Shown: positions 35,101 through 49,000 of the stretch, one piece after another
Layout of the letters: every line of letters begins with the position of its first letter
Position numbering within the stretch: position 1 is the stretch's first letter
Assembly: GCA_012934845.2 (NCBI GenBank)
Contig: WNNJ02002427.1
Span: forward strand, 62,001 to 126,000
Origin: Pomphorhynchus laevis
Taxonomy: Eukaryota > Acanthocephala > Palaeacanthocephala > Echinorhynchida > Pomphorhynchidae
Direction: 5' to 3'
Length of the DNA: 64,000 nt
Made by a program: the position numbers and the translations under genes
Notes under the pieces: model-generated
Told to the model about the DNA's origin: nothing
Database searches by the model: none
What the model saw: the letters and a program-made list of their open reading frames with translations, nothing else

Positions 35101-37080
35101 AAAAACAGCGAAAAGTTTAAACAATATAAGCATATTTTATGCTATATAAAATTTAGAGCAAAACAAAATAAAAACGTGAAATTATTAAATGTTAATTAAA
35201 AAATGTGTTATAATCAAAGGCTTTCGTTTATATTAATTTTAAGATTAAGTAGGCTTTATTACCAACCATTAAGTTATCCTTCAGTTTATTAATATAAAAC
35301 GCTTCTAAAATATTCTTCTTAAACACACAAAATACTTCCGATAAGATGATAGTTTCATCGAAATCAAAAATGTGATCATTATTAATGCTATGATCAACCA
35401 CTTAGATGGTTGATCATAGCAACCACCAAAGTGGTTGCTATGATCAACCTGCAGTTAGAACCACCTCCAGGTAAACAACAACCACTCCAGTTAAACGGGG
35501 ACCACCTTAAACAGGTGGTTCCTGTTTAAGTATGTATTCCAAGTGTCAGGGGTATTTTTTATCTAATTTAAATAATTTGACAGATACATACAATGCAAAA
35601 TGACATAAAATATAAAAAAGAAAATTTTAGATGAACATGTGCAAGCAACTAATTTGATTTCAGCAACATAGTAGAAAACTGACAATAAACTCTATTTATG
35701 TAATTTTTTGTTTTTTTTTGTTGTTTCTAATTTCTGAAGATCCTAGTTGTTACTAGCGAAATATCAAAATAATCGTGTCTTTCAATTTTACCTGATCGTT
35801 TTTGAATATTTAAAATACAGATCGGGATTGATATATGTTTTATTAATTTTTATGATGAGTATTTTAAATTGAAATTTACACAAAAATATGACAATATGAA
35901 TTATATTTACTTTTACATTTTTTAAATCTTCGACTTTTAGTAATATTTTTTTACGTAAACGACATGGCCATAAAAAATAAGTAAATCGATTTTTAGATCT
36001 GGAAGAATTTGATTAAATACTTTAATCTTTAAGTTTATTTTAGAAACAATGTTTCTAATTTCTGAAGATGCTAGTGTAACTAGCAAAATATCAAAATAGT
36101 TATGTCTTTCAATTTTACATGATAGTTCCTGAATATTTTAAAATATAGATGATGATGGATTTATTTCTTATTATTTGTGTTTTCGTTTAGCGCACTGACA
36201 GTGTAAGATAAACATTTTGTCATTGTTGCTTTATTATGACGGATATTTTTTTAATTTTATGGCCAATAATTCAATTTATCTAAAAATTCTTTCTTGTTCA
36301 ACGGTGTACGATTAATTGCATTTGGTATGAAGATCATTTCAAATATCAAATGATAAGTCATATGAAATCATATCAATCAATTTTATCATATCAATTCGTG
36401 ATATCATATCAATCAAAAGTTATACTTCGTGATATTTTGTACATGTGTATTTAGGAATAAAAATAGAATATCAGAAAAGTATTTTTAACATTCTTGCGCT
36501 ATGAATGTTAATAAAAATAATTATCTCTTGCGGAATGAATCTCTTCAAATGAATTCATTTGTATTTTCAAATGACTTAGTGCTAATATCGGAAAAGTATT
36601 TTCTTGCGCTAAGAAGGGAAGAGAAAATTATATTTTAAGAAAATAATTAATTTTTACAAAATAATTCATGCACTTTTCTGTAGCGCTTTTTAATGCATTG
36701 GACACTGATGGCAATGAACTTGTTGGCTTTGTGGAGCTTATTTTTGGATGTCATCTCTGTTGCAGCTGTGCAATTAGTAACAACGCGAATTGTTGGTTTT
36801 TAACGTGTCCAAGATTTATAATGATTTAATAAATTTTTAAAAAGTTTTGCTCAGATATTTTGATTGTGGAGACGATAAAGAGAAGAGGAAAGAATTAATA
36901 TCGGAATGTGAACGGATGTTCAAAGTAAAGATTGGAGTTTTAAAGGTTTGCTTAAAATATTTCTGTATTTTTCTTTTTTGATGTTTACAATTTTAGACTG
37001 ATCAGTTCACAATTAGCAATCTATGTCATGCACTTGATGCTCCCGATACTATTTTATTATTTCTCGTCTACTTGCAACAA
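23089..37080 (+). CDS. USP32: USP32 5' exons: N-terminal EF-hand region
   Basis: Exons: 23089-23149 (MGNRQSYFTSVMDLNELKLR), 26614-26741 (GLDRYSMARSYFRMLAF, ending RAPSYISQ), 27542 to about 27657 (AIYDLLTTKNGGVDFKSLFS), about 27710-27833, 33215-33366, 33436-33557 (EMESKYLQLTEEFG and SPPVDSIVSE), 36684-36776 (LFNALDTDGNELVGFVELIF), 36845-36945 and 36997-37080. Matches to human USP32 are IREV...VIYCSF, LVSPP...LSEG and the EF-hand LFNAFDENRDNHIDFKEI, where the acidic loop here is DTDGNELVGFVE and so only partly able to bind calcium. Phases agree (for example G|CG at 33557/36684 and A|TT at 36776/36845). A frame continuing to a stop at 37104 is avoided by the GTATAT donor at 37081. The 5.4-kb intron 27834-33214 contains the ribozyme-bearing arrays. 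Confidence 0.82.
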
Positions 37081-40000
37081 GTATATAAGTGGAAATTCAA
37101 ATAAATTAATTTTGTAAGGTTTTTTTTAGATATTTCATTTATTCTTTGGTTTAAGATATCAAACTAGGGAAACAGAAACTCAGAATATCACGTGAACATA
37201 ATATCAAACTAAAACTGTACCAAATACTGTACACATTTAGAACGTGGCTGTCGACAAATGGTAACTCTGCATTACGGGAGGGTGAAGACTGGTACATTGT
37301 GGATATGAAGTGGATTAACAAGTGGGAAGGAAAACAACCATTAAGTATGTATGTGTTTATTATATGAAGCTAATTAGGTGACGGTCTCTTACTCAGAATG
37401 TTGTTTGAAACAGATTCACCCTAAATCTTGCGAATTACGAACTTATTTAAGGAAAATTCCGCAATTAATATTTTATGAAAATTAATATTATTTTTTATAT
37501 TAATCTGAGTATATTTATTTATTAAATCCCTTAGCCGCCATGAGCGATTGGGAATATAATGAAATAGACTACAAAGAAAAACGATAAGTGTCAAGTAATA
37601 AAAGTGTCCACAGCGTTCAATTCGCGGAGATTCATATATTGCAAGATTGGATAGTCGTGTGCGTGTAACAATTTAAAGCAAAGCTTATTGCAAAATCTAC
37701 ACACACAGCTAGCCTCTCTATTAAACACACCGCCGGCCTCTCGACGTGGCAAACAATCTGTATCGCATTACAAAGGCATTTTTAGGATACACGATAGCAT
37801 TCCATAGCTGATAGTGCAAGTATGCAGGGTCGATAAATGTTGTAAATCTACGGTTCTATATTTTTGTTCCTAAAATTCAGTATAACTGACATTGTTGGGG
37901 GTATTTTCAAGACTAAATGTTTTAAATAATTCACATGACAGTGGTGATTGTCTCGAAATGACTGATAGTGTAGACGACGAAGTTTTCTTTGATAACCCGA
38001 AATACTTTTTAATGAAGATCCATTTTATTTGAACGATTAATCGCAAATTAGCAATGGACAATACTCTCCAAAAGGCATCAATACCCATAACTTATCTTAG
38101 ACGCCTACATTATGTGGAAAAACTTGATAGCTGTGTCAAAACTGACTCGAGTCAAGAGGGTGAAGAAAGCGGAAGCGCGAACTATATCACAAGCAATATT
38201 AGCGATATGATCTTCACAGGTCCAGTGTGAAGTCAAGGTAAAAGCAAGATAAATAAATCGAGTTACAAATTCTAAATGTGCTGACTTGAATATAGAATAA
38301 TAACGACGAGACATTCAACCGTCTGCGCGGAATTTTATCATCTTAGTCGTCTTCGTATTTACAACTAGGGCATTCCTCTCGCAAAAGATTTCAAGATGAT
38401 TTAAACTGAACTAGATATTATTGGGATAGGACGAACTAATGTCTAAATCATCCGCATACAGGATACATTATGCGCCTGACTATGTTATGCACGCCAGCAA
38501 ATCGAATAAAAACAAGTTAAAGAAGAGAGGGCTTATAGGATCTCCATGAGGTACCCCTTTCGTTTGGTTAAAACACTAGTGAATTGAATATCATTAAATA
38601 CTTGAACAGTATGAGGTTCTAAAATTTCCTTAAGCACATGAATAACTGACCCTTGTAGTTTCAGCACATATATTAACTTTTCCGATAAATGCAGTCAAAC
38701 GCTTTGAACAGATTTTCGTAGTTTTTTCGAGGACGCTTATAGTTGATGTGAATGTGCTAAATCCATGTTGTTCAACCAGAATTGAACAGCTAGCATATTT
38801 AGAGACTACGAACAAATGCGGATGCAAAGAGTTTGTATGCCTGGCTAAAGAGAGCGATTGCTCTATTATTATTTAGACATCCATGATCCCCTTTCTTAAA
38901 TAACATTTTCATTGACACCTTTTTCCATATGATAGGAAATTTCTGGCCAAGATGAAACCCAATAATTACCCAAAACAGAGAATTGAGATTTTAGATGCTC
39001 ACAAGCTAACTTATTAACGCTTGTTACTTTTCGATTTGTTAGATTGCTTAGTGACTTATGTATTTCAAAGAGCGTGAACATGTGAATTGTATTCAAATGC
39101 GACTTATCTGGTTCGATAAAGCAGTGTAGATGACGATTTGGAACGACCGCTGCAAATAAGGTAGAGAGATGAGATGCCCAAGCCTCAATTGGTGTGGAAA
39201 TTATTTTAGTGATGTTCCTACGCTTACGTCTAACTTTCATGACAAAAGACTAGCATGGTTCAAAATTCTTTGCTCACTCTTCAATCTACATTTCTCTAGC
39301 ACTATTCGAGCTACTGCTATAAGCTAGCATTTTGCTTAGTTGCTTATTCTAGTGATGCCCCTACGCCTTACGTCTAACTCCCAAGTTATATGTCCGGTTC
39401 CAAATTATTTGCTTGCTCTTCAATCTACGTCTTTCTAGTGATATTCAAGCTTTTACGCCAAGCTAATATTTTATTCACAATATTAATTGTGAGGTCATAG
39501 ATAATGTATTGAGAAAATTTCATCAATTATTCCGGAAGCTGTAAGCAAAGAAGCAAAATAGCATGTGACGGTGTAAGCTGGGAATTATGACCAATAAGTG
39601 ACTTTGCTAAACTTTGATAGGTACAAACAGTAAATGTAGGTTTAAAGGCGAGTACGATTTGGCCAAATAGCTAACGATTTGCAAAGTTTGCAGCTATGTC
39701 GGGTGTCTTAAATCCGTTCAGAAACAAACTGACGATGTAAAACAATTCTATTAATACTAGCAAGTTTTAAGATTCGAGTTAAGATTAAATGCAATCATGA
39801 AGGATATATTATGTTATTTATGTTATTCAGAAGATTGTACGATAATGTCAGTGATGTGTATATTGTCGTTCCGAATCTAATCAAATTGATTACAGGACGA
39901 AGTCCGACTTCATTACGCAAATCGGTATTAGCAAATATTATGTGCCAATTTATGCTCATATATTGGCAGAAATCAATCTGGAAATCTGGAACTGATATTC

Positions 40001-43000
40001 AATATCCAATTGTATTGTTTATTTATCAAAGAAAAAACTGAAGTTTTTCGAAAAATATTTTAACAATAAACTAATGAACAAAAATTCTCTATGTAGCTGA
40101 CAAGGCTATTCGATATCAGCCTTCACACAAATAAATCAATGTGAGAGTTTCGAAGAACGAATCAATACCAATCAAAAGTTGCACGGACGAATTTCTTGGA
40201 CAAGAATGGAATAGTTTTATAATTTTTTGTTGTACTGAATGACTATTTTGTAACTGAAATTTGAAAATGTTTAATTTTATGATGGCTAAGATAGCTGTCA
40301 TATTTCAAATAAAGATAATATTCAAATAAAATACATTATACAATATAAATTAAATCATATATGGTGTATATGATATATAATATAGTTATATAATATATAA
40401 CATAATATTATTGTATAATTATTAGAGTAACGAGAAAAATTTATTCTCATTTTGATTTATTAAATAAATTTGAAAAATATTTATTTGACCGCTGTCGTCT
40501 TTCGACGCTGAATCATAAAAGTGTATATGAATATAAAATAGTACATGAAACAAAGAGCAAGTCAGGCAAATGGCCAAAAAATATTAAATATCAATTTTGA
40601 TTGATTTGATTGATCATGAATAAGGGCAAAATTCTTGGACAGTTATAAACGTGAGGCTAGCCCTCACTTACTTTATCGCAATATTTGCATCGATATGCTT
40701 TGGATTAAAATATGAAATATTTAAATATATGTATTGCACCTACTAAAATACGGCGATACGAGCAAAACTTTCATTGATGTTTTTCAGCATCTCTTATCGT
40801 ATTCTTTTCGTTCTTATACGCAATTGTTTATAACTGATCTTGCAAGCGCGTAGAATCATTATAATTCAGCTGTGCATAGATGGTGTGGTTACTAATGTAA
40901 GTCTTTAAAAACCTTAATTAAATGCCCTAGATATGGATCCTTTTAAAACTTTATTATTAGATGTGCTACCTTGTTGTTTCGAGCAAGCATCAAGTAGCAG
41001 TTAATATGCCATATTGTAGAACACATTCGTGGAATGAAAGTTTGTTCCGTTCAGAATATTATTTAAACTATATTCCGGAATGAACCGTGAATGTAACCTT
41101 CTGATAGCATTAACATCATTGATTTATGACGTGTCGGTGGGAAACAGGAAACTGAAAATCACTACTGACCAATACTTCCGAACATTACCGCGATTTAGAA
41201 ATTAAATCCATCCATTACCTTCACTGAAAGTTGAAAATACCATATCCATAGATATGGTATTATCTATGGACTCGCGGCATTTATGTCTGTTTTATCTGAA
41301 GATCTAATCGAATACTAAGAAAAACGCACATAAGGCATCCACGCAACTTGTCGTAACTTCTCCAATTTAAGTTTAAATCGTCGCGATAAGTTTCCAAAGC
41401 CAACTATATCTCGAAAATCGTTTCAGCAACTATAAGGACGTCGTCTGCATATAGTATTTAAGTGACTATACAGGAGAAACAATTCGATTTGTCTTAAAAT
41501 TTCTAACAATTCGTTGATAATGCTGGATACGTCAGAGGAATTATTCTAAAACAGCAAAATACGACGGTAAGACTTTTTTGTACGTTCCATTCCTTAAATA
41601 TGTTGTTCAAAGAAATAAAGAAACCTTCACTTGGGTCTATTTCTACAAATGTACTTCTCAAAAATTTCAAAATCTCGAAAAGTACGAAAACTTGTCGAAA
41701 TCGTGCAGAAAGTCTCTACTAAAAGTTCATAATCAAATTATGCAAATAATCTTAAAAACCTAGTAAGTATAGTTAACAAAGACTCTCTGCGTTAAATAAG
41801 GAAATTGGCCATGGTTTAGTTATTGATATGCTAATTAACAGTGTTTGGAGACGACCCTACAATTTTGTATAAATAAATGGCGTTTGAATCGATATTGAAT
41901 TTTCCTTAATATGCTTAAACATTTCTTTATGGTATGTTCCGGCTCAAAGATCGACTTTCAAGTATATCCAAATATGTTAACATCGTTTAGCAGTTTCTTA
42001 AAGCTTATGGAAACTGACTGCTAGTCTAGGTGCACCTGAATCCAAGCAGAAAAATTGCGGTTTATAGTAGGTAGTCATAAAACTTTCGATTTCGTTTTTT
42101 TTTCGGTAAATGCTAATATACAGTCAATACTAATTCTCTGATTACAGCTTAATCATCCCGAGAAGAGAAAATAGCATGTCACTTCTAATGTTTGAGAGCA
42201 TTTCCAATTTTTTCTTGCAGTTTTGCATTCCTCCAAAGGAGGAACATAGGTTGAGGCGAGAAGAAATGCAGCAATAATTGTTTTACAAACCTCATTACGC
42301 ATGTTTGCGAATGTTTCCTGTTACTTTTTGTAGAGATGTTTAGAAGAGGAAACAATCAATGATTACATTGCTCTCACAGTTTCAAATGGTTCTTTGAATA
42401 ATAACTATTATAATTATACATATCATCGATTATATAGTTTCTCATCGATTATTTATTATGAGTGATATAAATATGAGTCATTATGACTCAATATCAATGA
42501 TTTATCACGCTAGCATTATTGATATAAAAAACATTTTGATATAAGTGAGACTATCGAAGTATCGAAAATCAACTTTCTAAATAAATAATAATTTACTCGA
42601 TTTCAATATTTAATGAATTCGAATTTATATATAAATTAATTTGCTGGGTTTTAATTATAGGTGCTATATCAAATCATAGTCATAAGCTGACCAAGCGATT
42701 ATCATATCAGGTATTTTCCAATGTAGTGTCAAACACCTTAACAAAAGCAAAGGTGCAACGAAGACAATCGAGGTAAAAAATGCAAAATAATTAATTCTAT
42801 TCATCTTCTAAGTTTTAAGTTTGACATCTAATCTTGGTTTGCTGTTTGAAAGTATAATAAACAATACAGGTCTAATTAATACTGAATTGGCTCAAAATCA
42901 GGATTTATTTCCTGGTGAAAAAAACTATCAAATTCATTCTGCGAATAAATTAGTGAAAGGATATGATTACAAATTGCTTCCGTATCCTGTTTGGGCGTAT

Positions 43001-46000
43001 TTGAGAAGGACTTATGGCGGTGGACCAATACTGCGCAGATACGTAATCATTAACAAAGAAGGAAGTCTAGAAATCGAAATTTATCGGGTTGGTTTTGAAA
43101 ATTTTACAATAGATTTTCAAGAAAATATATTGCTTGTTGAGATGTATTTTATCTAAAATATATAATAGCTTGTATGTAGCCGAAGATATTTTCAGCAAAT
43201 TTTGTGGTTTTTTCAAAATTCGAATTGCTTGAGGTTGTCGTCAAAGTATACGGAGACCTTAATAAAATTCAGTTGGTAAAATCACATAACTACTTTATAG
43301 CAACAATGGATATCAATGAAAGCAGCGAGAAGAGACCTTATTCATTAGTACCGTTAGGTAAATATCACCATTGTTTCTAATAATTATAAAAAGTTATTTA
43401 CAATTCACAGTGTCTTCTGTATCACATATGCCCCGTTCCAACTCAACAGAGTCGCTTCGTTGTAAAAAAGGCATTATTCACGTTATGACTTGTAGCCATC
43501 GAGATAAATGCAAAAAGGTGTTTAATGCTATCAGAAGACAATTCAACCTTGCTTCTAATCAATTCAGATTGTGGTATGCCGCTGAAAAGGTATACCGGAG
43601 CTTTTCAAACGGCCTTTAAAACAAGTTTCATTTTCAAAATATCTAAGCCTTTTGTATCTTACTTTTAATTTTATGATAAATATTCATGCTATAATCAGAT
43701 CAACAAATTTCCGAGAGTATAAATTTTATTTCCCAATACTTTTTAATTTTATTCTAAAACAATTATTAAAAATATTAATTTAATAAAAAAAATATTTTTA
43801 TTTTTTTTTATAAATTTTTTTATTTTTATTAAATTTTACTTTATATGTATTTCACATTTACAGATATTTTCCATCAGTTCTAGCATATGCATCCTACGGC
43901 ATCAACATTTATGTTTAAATTATTGTATGTTTGAAATAAAAGTCTAAAATTTAGTATTTTAATTCGTAAATTAAAATTTATGTTTAAATTTGTATAAGTT
44001 AGCTTTTGTTTAGCTAACTTATAAAAAGTTAGCTAACTTTTGTATTTTGTTAAGCTAACTTCTGAAATTATAACTTCCGAAAACAAAATTATCATATCTA
44101 GTATGTAAATGCTTATTAAACAAATACTTGGATGAATATTTTTTTCGAGTAATGTTATTCAAGGACAAACTTTTATATTCTTTTATATATAGATATCATA
44201 ATATCTTATATTGCAACTTATATCTTATCTTGATATTGCAACGTTATATTTATTATTTATATGTTTATTAATTATTATACTTATATATTAATTAATTTTA
44301 ATATATTATTGATCTTTATATATTTGAGATTCTGTATAAATATTTTACAAATTTCGTTATCATTTAACTCTTAGCTAACGTAAATCAATTGCCAGTTTCA
44401 TTTTTGATTTCGCATTTAAATTTATTTGTTTAATTTAAAAATTAATTAATGCTGTATTTATATCTTTTAATGTATAATTTTAATCTCTCTATATATTAGA
44501 GATCAATAAAACAATGGTTATATAAAAACAATTATTATATTATAAAATAATCTTCATATATTATAGATCAATCAATATTGTGATCAATAAAAGGATATAT
44601 TTATTTTTCTTTATTTTCTTTATTTGATAAATTTGAAAATAATTTTTAACCAGTTCAGCGTTTCAGTTAAGTCGTTCGTCAACTATCAGGATTTGCTATA
44701 AGTAAAATCTTGATGGTGGTTGTAAGTTTTTGTAAGAATAATTTACGGTAATCCTCTCTCCTTTTTCATTTATTAATTGCGAGAGTGGTAATTATTTTTC
44801 TGAAAATTAGAGATCCCGATATTTTTGTGCTATTTTATTAAATCCTAACTATTTGTGTTATTAGCAGTTGCTTCATTAGATAAATGGCTTGTTTAGTTCT
44901 TATTTTTAATAGTTTAATAAAACTCAAATCAACGAAAACTCCAATACGACCTTTGAACAATTAGGCATATACGAATCATGTAGCTTTTACATTGATGGTA
45001 AAAGGAAAATCTTTTAAAAATAGAAAACTAATTTTCCTTGTATATTTAGTGCGTAATCCTAATGGTTCGTGGGATATATCTTCAGGCAAAACAGCATCAT
45101 GTCAGTTATTAACTTGAAATCAAACGGTCAAAATCAACCGTTTATTGTTATATTTAGCATTATCTATAGGATCCGGTAGCGGATTCAGCAATCTTGGAAA
45201 TACGTGTTATATCAACAGTGCGTTACAATGCCTTTGCTATACTACTGATTTATCGGGATATTTAATGAGTCAAGACTTTTTACGAATTTCGTAAGGACAA
45301 AAATATTATAATATTATAATATAATATTATAATATTATATTATAATATTATATTATCATATTATATAATTATGATAATTTTTTAATGATATTTAAAAAAA
45401 ATAGAAAAATATAAATTCTTAATTGACATTTAATAGAAGTTCTGGAGGTGAATCAAAATCACCGTTTTCGTAAGGACAACTTTTTCTTTTACATAATCAA
45501 TTTTACTCTTATTTCGAGATTTAATAATAAAATCTTATTTATTAAATTAATTATTAATTAAGAGAAATTATATTTTAATTTAAAAATATTTTGGTATTAG
45601 CATACTTTATTAATTCTTGTAGAAAGCCATTTAGCCGCACAAAAATTAGATAGTTCGTATTTACTAAGCTTTCAGTAATCGTATGTTACCATCTTTAATG
45701 AATCTATAATGAATAAGAGCATAAAATGTCAAATATAATAACAATATGTTGCTAGTAATTAGTGAATTTATTTTGAGACTCAAAGCACTTAAAGTGTTTT
45801 GCGAACCCCTCGTCCTTCGCTTTAATCTTAGAAGTCATTTCTTTTATTGATAGGGATTCCAACAGCTGCCTTCACTACGTATGTTTCGAAAAATAGTGGT
45901 TGCGCTGTTAAAAATTTCTTGAAATTTTGGCACTCTTTTGTGTCCATCTTCAAAGTGTTTTCAGATCCCACCATTGTATGCATGTTGACGAATTCGTATG

Positions 46001-49000
46001 GCAATTTAATTGATACACAATATATTAATTTTAATTTTAATAAAAATAAGTCATTTAATAAAAGTCATTTAATAAAAGTCATCTTAAGTCATTTAATAAA
46101 AATGACATTTTAATATTAATAAAAATAAGTCATTTAATAAAAGTCATTTAATAAAAGTCATCTTAAGTCATTTAATAAAAATGACTTAAAATTTAATATA
46201 CGCGATTTGGAGCAACAGGATGTTACTGAATTTCTGTTAATCTTCCTTGAACGCCTACACAGGGAACTACAAAGTATCACAAAAGTATTAATACACAAAG
46301 TATTTTAATACTTTATAAAAATATTATTAAATTAAAATTGTATTTTATTAAAATATTACTTTATTAAATCGAAATATAAATATTAAAATATTAAAAATAT
46401 TTAATTATAAATATTTATAATTAAATATTAAGACTTATAGTCCTCTGACTATAAGGACTTATAGAGTCCTTATATAAGATTTATAGAAGCCTTTATAAGT
46501 CTATAAAGACTTATTGTCTTGTCGTAGGATAAAGATTAATATTCAAATAGTCGTTAAAATAACATTTTGAATATTAGATCATATTCATATTATTTGTAAT
46601 ATCTTGATCAGTATTATGATATGTTCGCTAAAATTATTATACACAAAATTGAAATGTCAAACAATGTCATTCAACGGTGTCATTGGACAAGTGTCCATCG
46701 TGTTATTCGACAAGTGTTCGGTAAATTTTTGAGCAAATAATACATAAATTTTAAATATTTTAGGACATAAATGACATCGATTACAGGCATGTAATCTACA
46801 ACAAACAGTAAATTAATTTCAAAATTACATTTTTAAATTGAAGTTTAAAAATGTAGTTTTGTATGATGCTGTATGTTATTTCTTTCAAATTTCCTACTCG
46901 TAGGTCCTATATTTGTTATGCACCGTAGTTCCTTTTGCCGAATATCAAATGATTAGATTCAAATTAAGATTATAAATCAAAGGGGAACATTATATACTTC
47001 TATTATATACATTATACACTTTGCAACTTCTTAAAGCATTTGCAAAGTGTCTGCAACTGTCTTTCAATTACATTTATCATAAGACAGTAAATATCATCTG
47101 CAATATGTAATTTATAAAAAATGTAAGGCCAATGCAACGATAAAAAATTCATTTCACAGCTTAAAAATTAAAGATTATCAAAATTATTAGCAATTCTAAT
47201 GATATGCTGTTTCTATCACAATTTATTTCAGATCTTGCATATGTTTAGTAACGAACATAATTTTTCCAATCACAACTTATGCATTTTATTTCGCAATCTA
47301 CTGATGGATGTGTTCAACAAGAAAGTAAAGCTGTTTTCTCCCCGTGAAATTAATGTAAGCATTCAAAACAATCGAGGTTCAATCCAAATTTTTCTGTAAA
47401 AAGGAAATGTTCAAAAATGACTTAAAATTTAATATACGCGATTTGGAGCAACAGGATGTTACTGAATTTCTGTTAGTTTTCCTTGAACGCCTACACAGGG
47501 AACTTAATATAGCACAGTGGAATTTATTAAATGATATAAATAGTATGAATTTGATGGACCCAGATGGCACTGAGGTAAGATTCCTTACACTTTCAAATCA
47601 CTGTTTATTTTGGCTCTTAAAGTATTGGAAAGGTTTATACATCGGAAACTATTCAATAATTACATATCTTTTCAATGGGCTATTAAAAATAAGAATGAAA
47701 TGCAGTTCATGTCAGTACATATCTGAATGCTTTGAACCGATGAATATTATATCTCTTCCACTACCAGAAGGACACATGATAAGTATTTCAATACACGGTA
47801 AGGATTCATGTTGTACGTTAAAATTCGCTCATATAAGGTTTTAATAAAATATTTTATAATCAAATAAATAATAGATTATAAAATATAAAATATTATTTTA
47901 CATATATAAAATAAATAATCATTATATAATATATAATATATCATATATTATATCATATAAGCTGTAAAATGAAACAAAAGTGAAATTTAAATTTCACATT
48001 ATAATATAACGTGAAATTTTAATTAGCAGTGTCTATCAAAGGAAATTATAATTTTATATGGAAAATGACTTATAGCTCATCTTTGTAAAGGAAATTATGA
48101 CTGATTCCTTATGGAAAACGGTCTAGTCAAAAGTAATTTCAAACAATTAGATTAAGGCAAGTGACGCTCTGCTAAACGAATAGTCGCCATATCGTTTAAT
48201 TCATCGTTCACGATAGTTGCGCTTATTAATTGCCTTGCTCAACTGAAATGATGTGCACAATTGTAACTTGAACATACGCCAGAGTATCTCAAAAATATAG
48301 ATTCCGTATTGATGAACGTCTAAAGTTTGTAAGGATTTCAGGGACCGTACAAACATATAGCTTGGAAGGATTGATATGCAAATAATCGTCAGCTAATGTG
48401 TTTTAATTCATTATTATTACGATAAATTATTTTATGTAGCCTGTTACAAACTGTTTGATTATTTTGCCAAGAATCATGGTCCTCGTTCTACATGTATTTC
48501 AATCTTCTGTAAAGTATTTTCCATTGAGTACCATAGTCGCTTTGATAAACTAACTTGTGCAACTATTTATTTAAATCAAGCTTGGCGAGCTGGATAATTC
48601 CATCGAATATGATGGACTATGATTCCACGAAAATAGCAGTTCATTTCAAGGTCAAATGGCACATAAGTCATTATTGGTGGGTGTATTGCCACGAGATTAC
48701 GGCACATAGTGGTGTTTATTTAAGATCAAATTTTGGACGAATGTCGACCCTTGTTCATGTACTTCTCCGATGGCTCGATCATTTTCACACCTGCAGTGTT
48801 TTCAAAATCATTTTACAAAGTCATTATTTAATGATATTATTTAACTTAATATAACTTAATATTAATTTATCATATAATGAATTATTTAATAATTTATTAA
48901 TTTAATAATATATAAATTTGATTAATTCAAAATTAATTTCATATAACTTATCAAATTACTTTAAATTTCAGGTAAAATATGTGTGCAAATTAATATAATT

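Noticed and set aside
36997-37104. A separate gene ending with the stop at 37104
   Set aside because: The segment up to 37080 continues the USP32 N-terminal region, a GTATAT donor follows directly, and the next DUSP exon joins in frame from 37176; the stop lies in the intron.
45847-46113. 88-residue plus-strand frame
   Set aside because: It is chance reading of A+T-rich repeats; only 25 nt at its start are kept as a tentative microexon in another frame.
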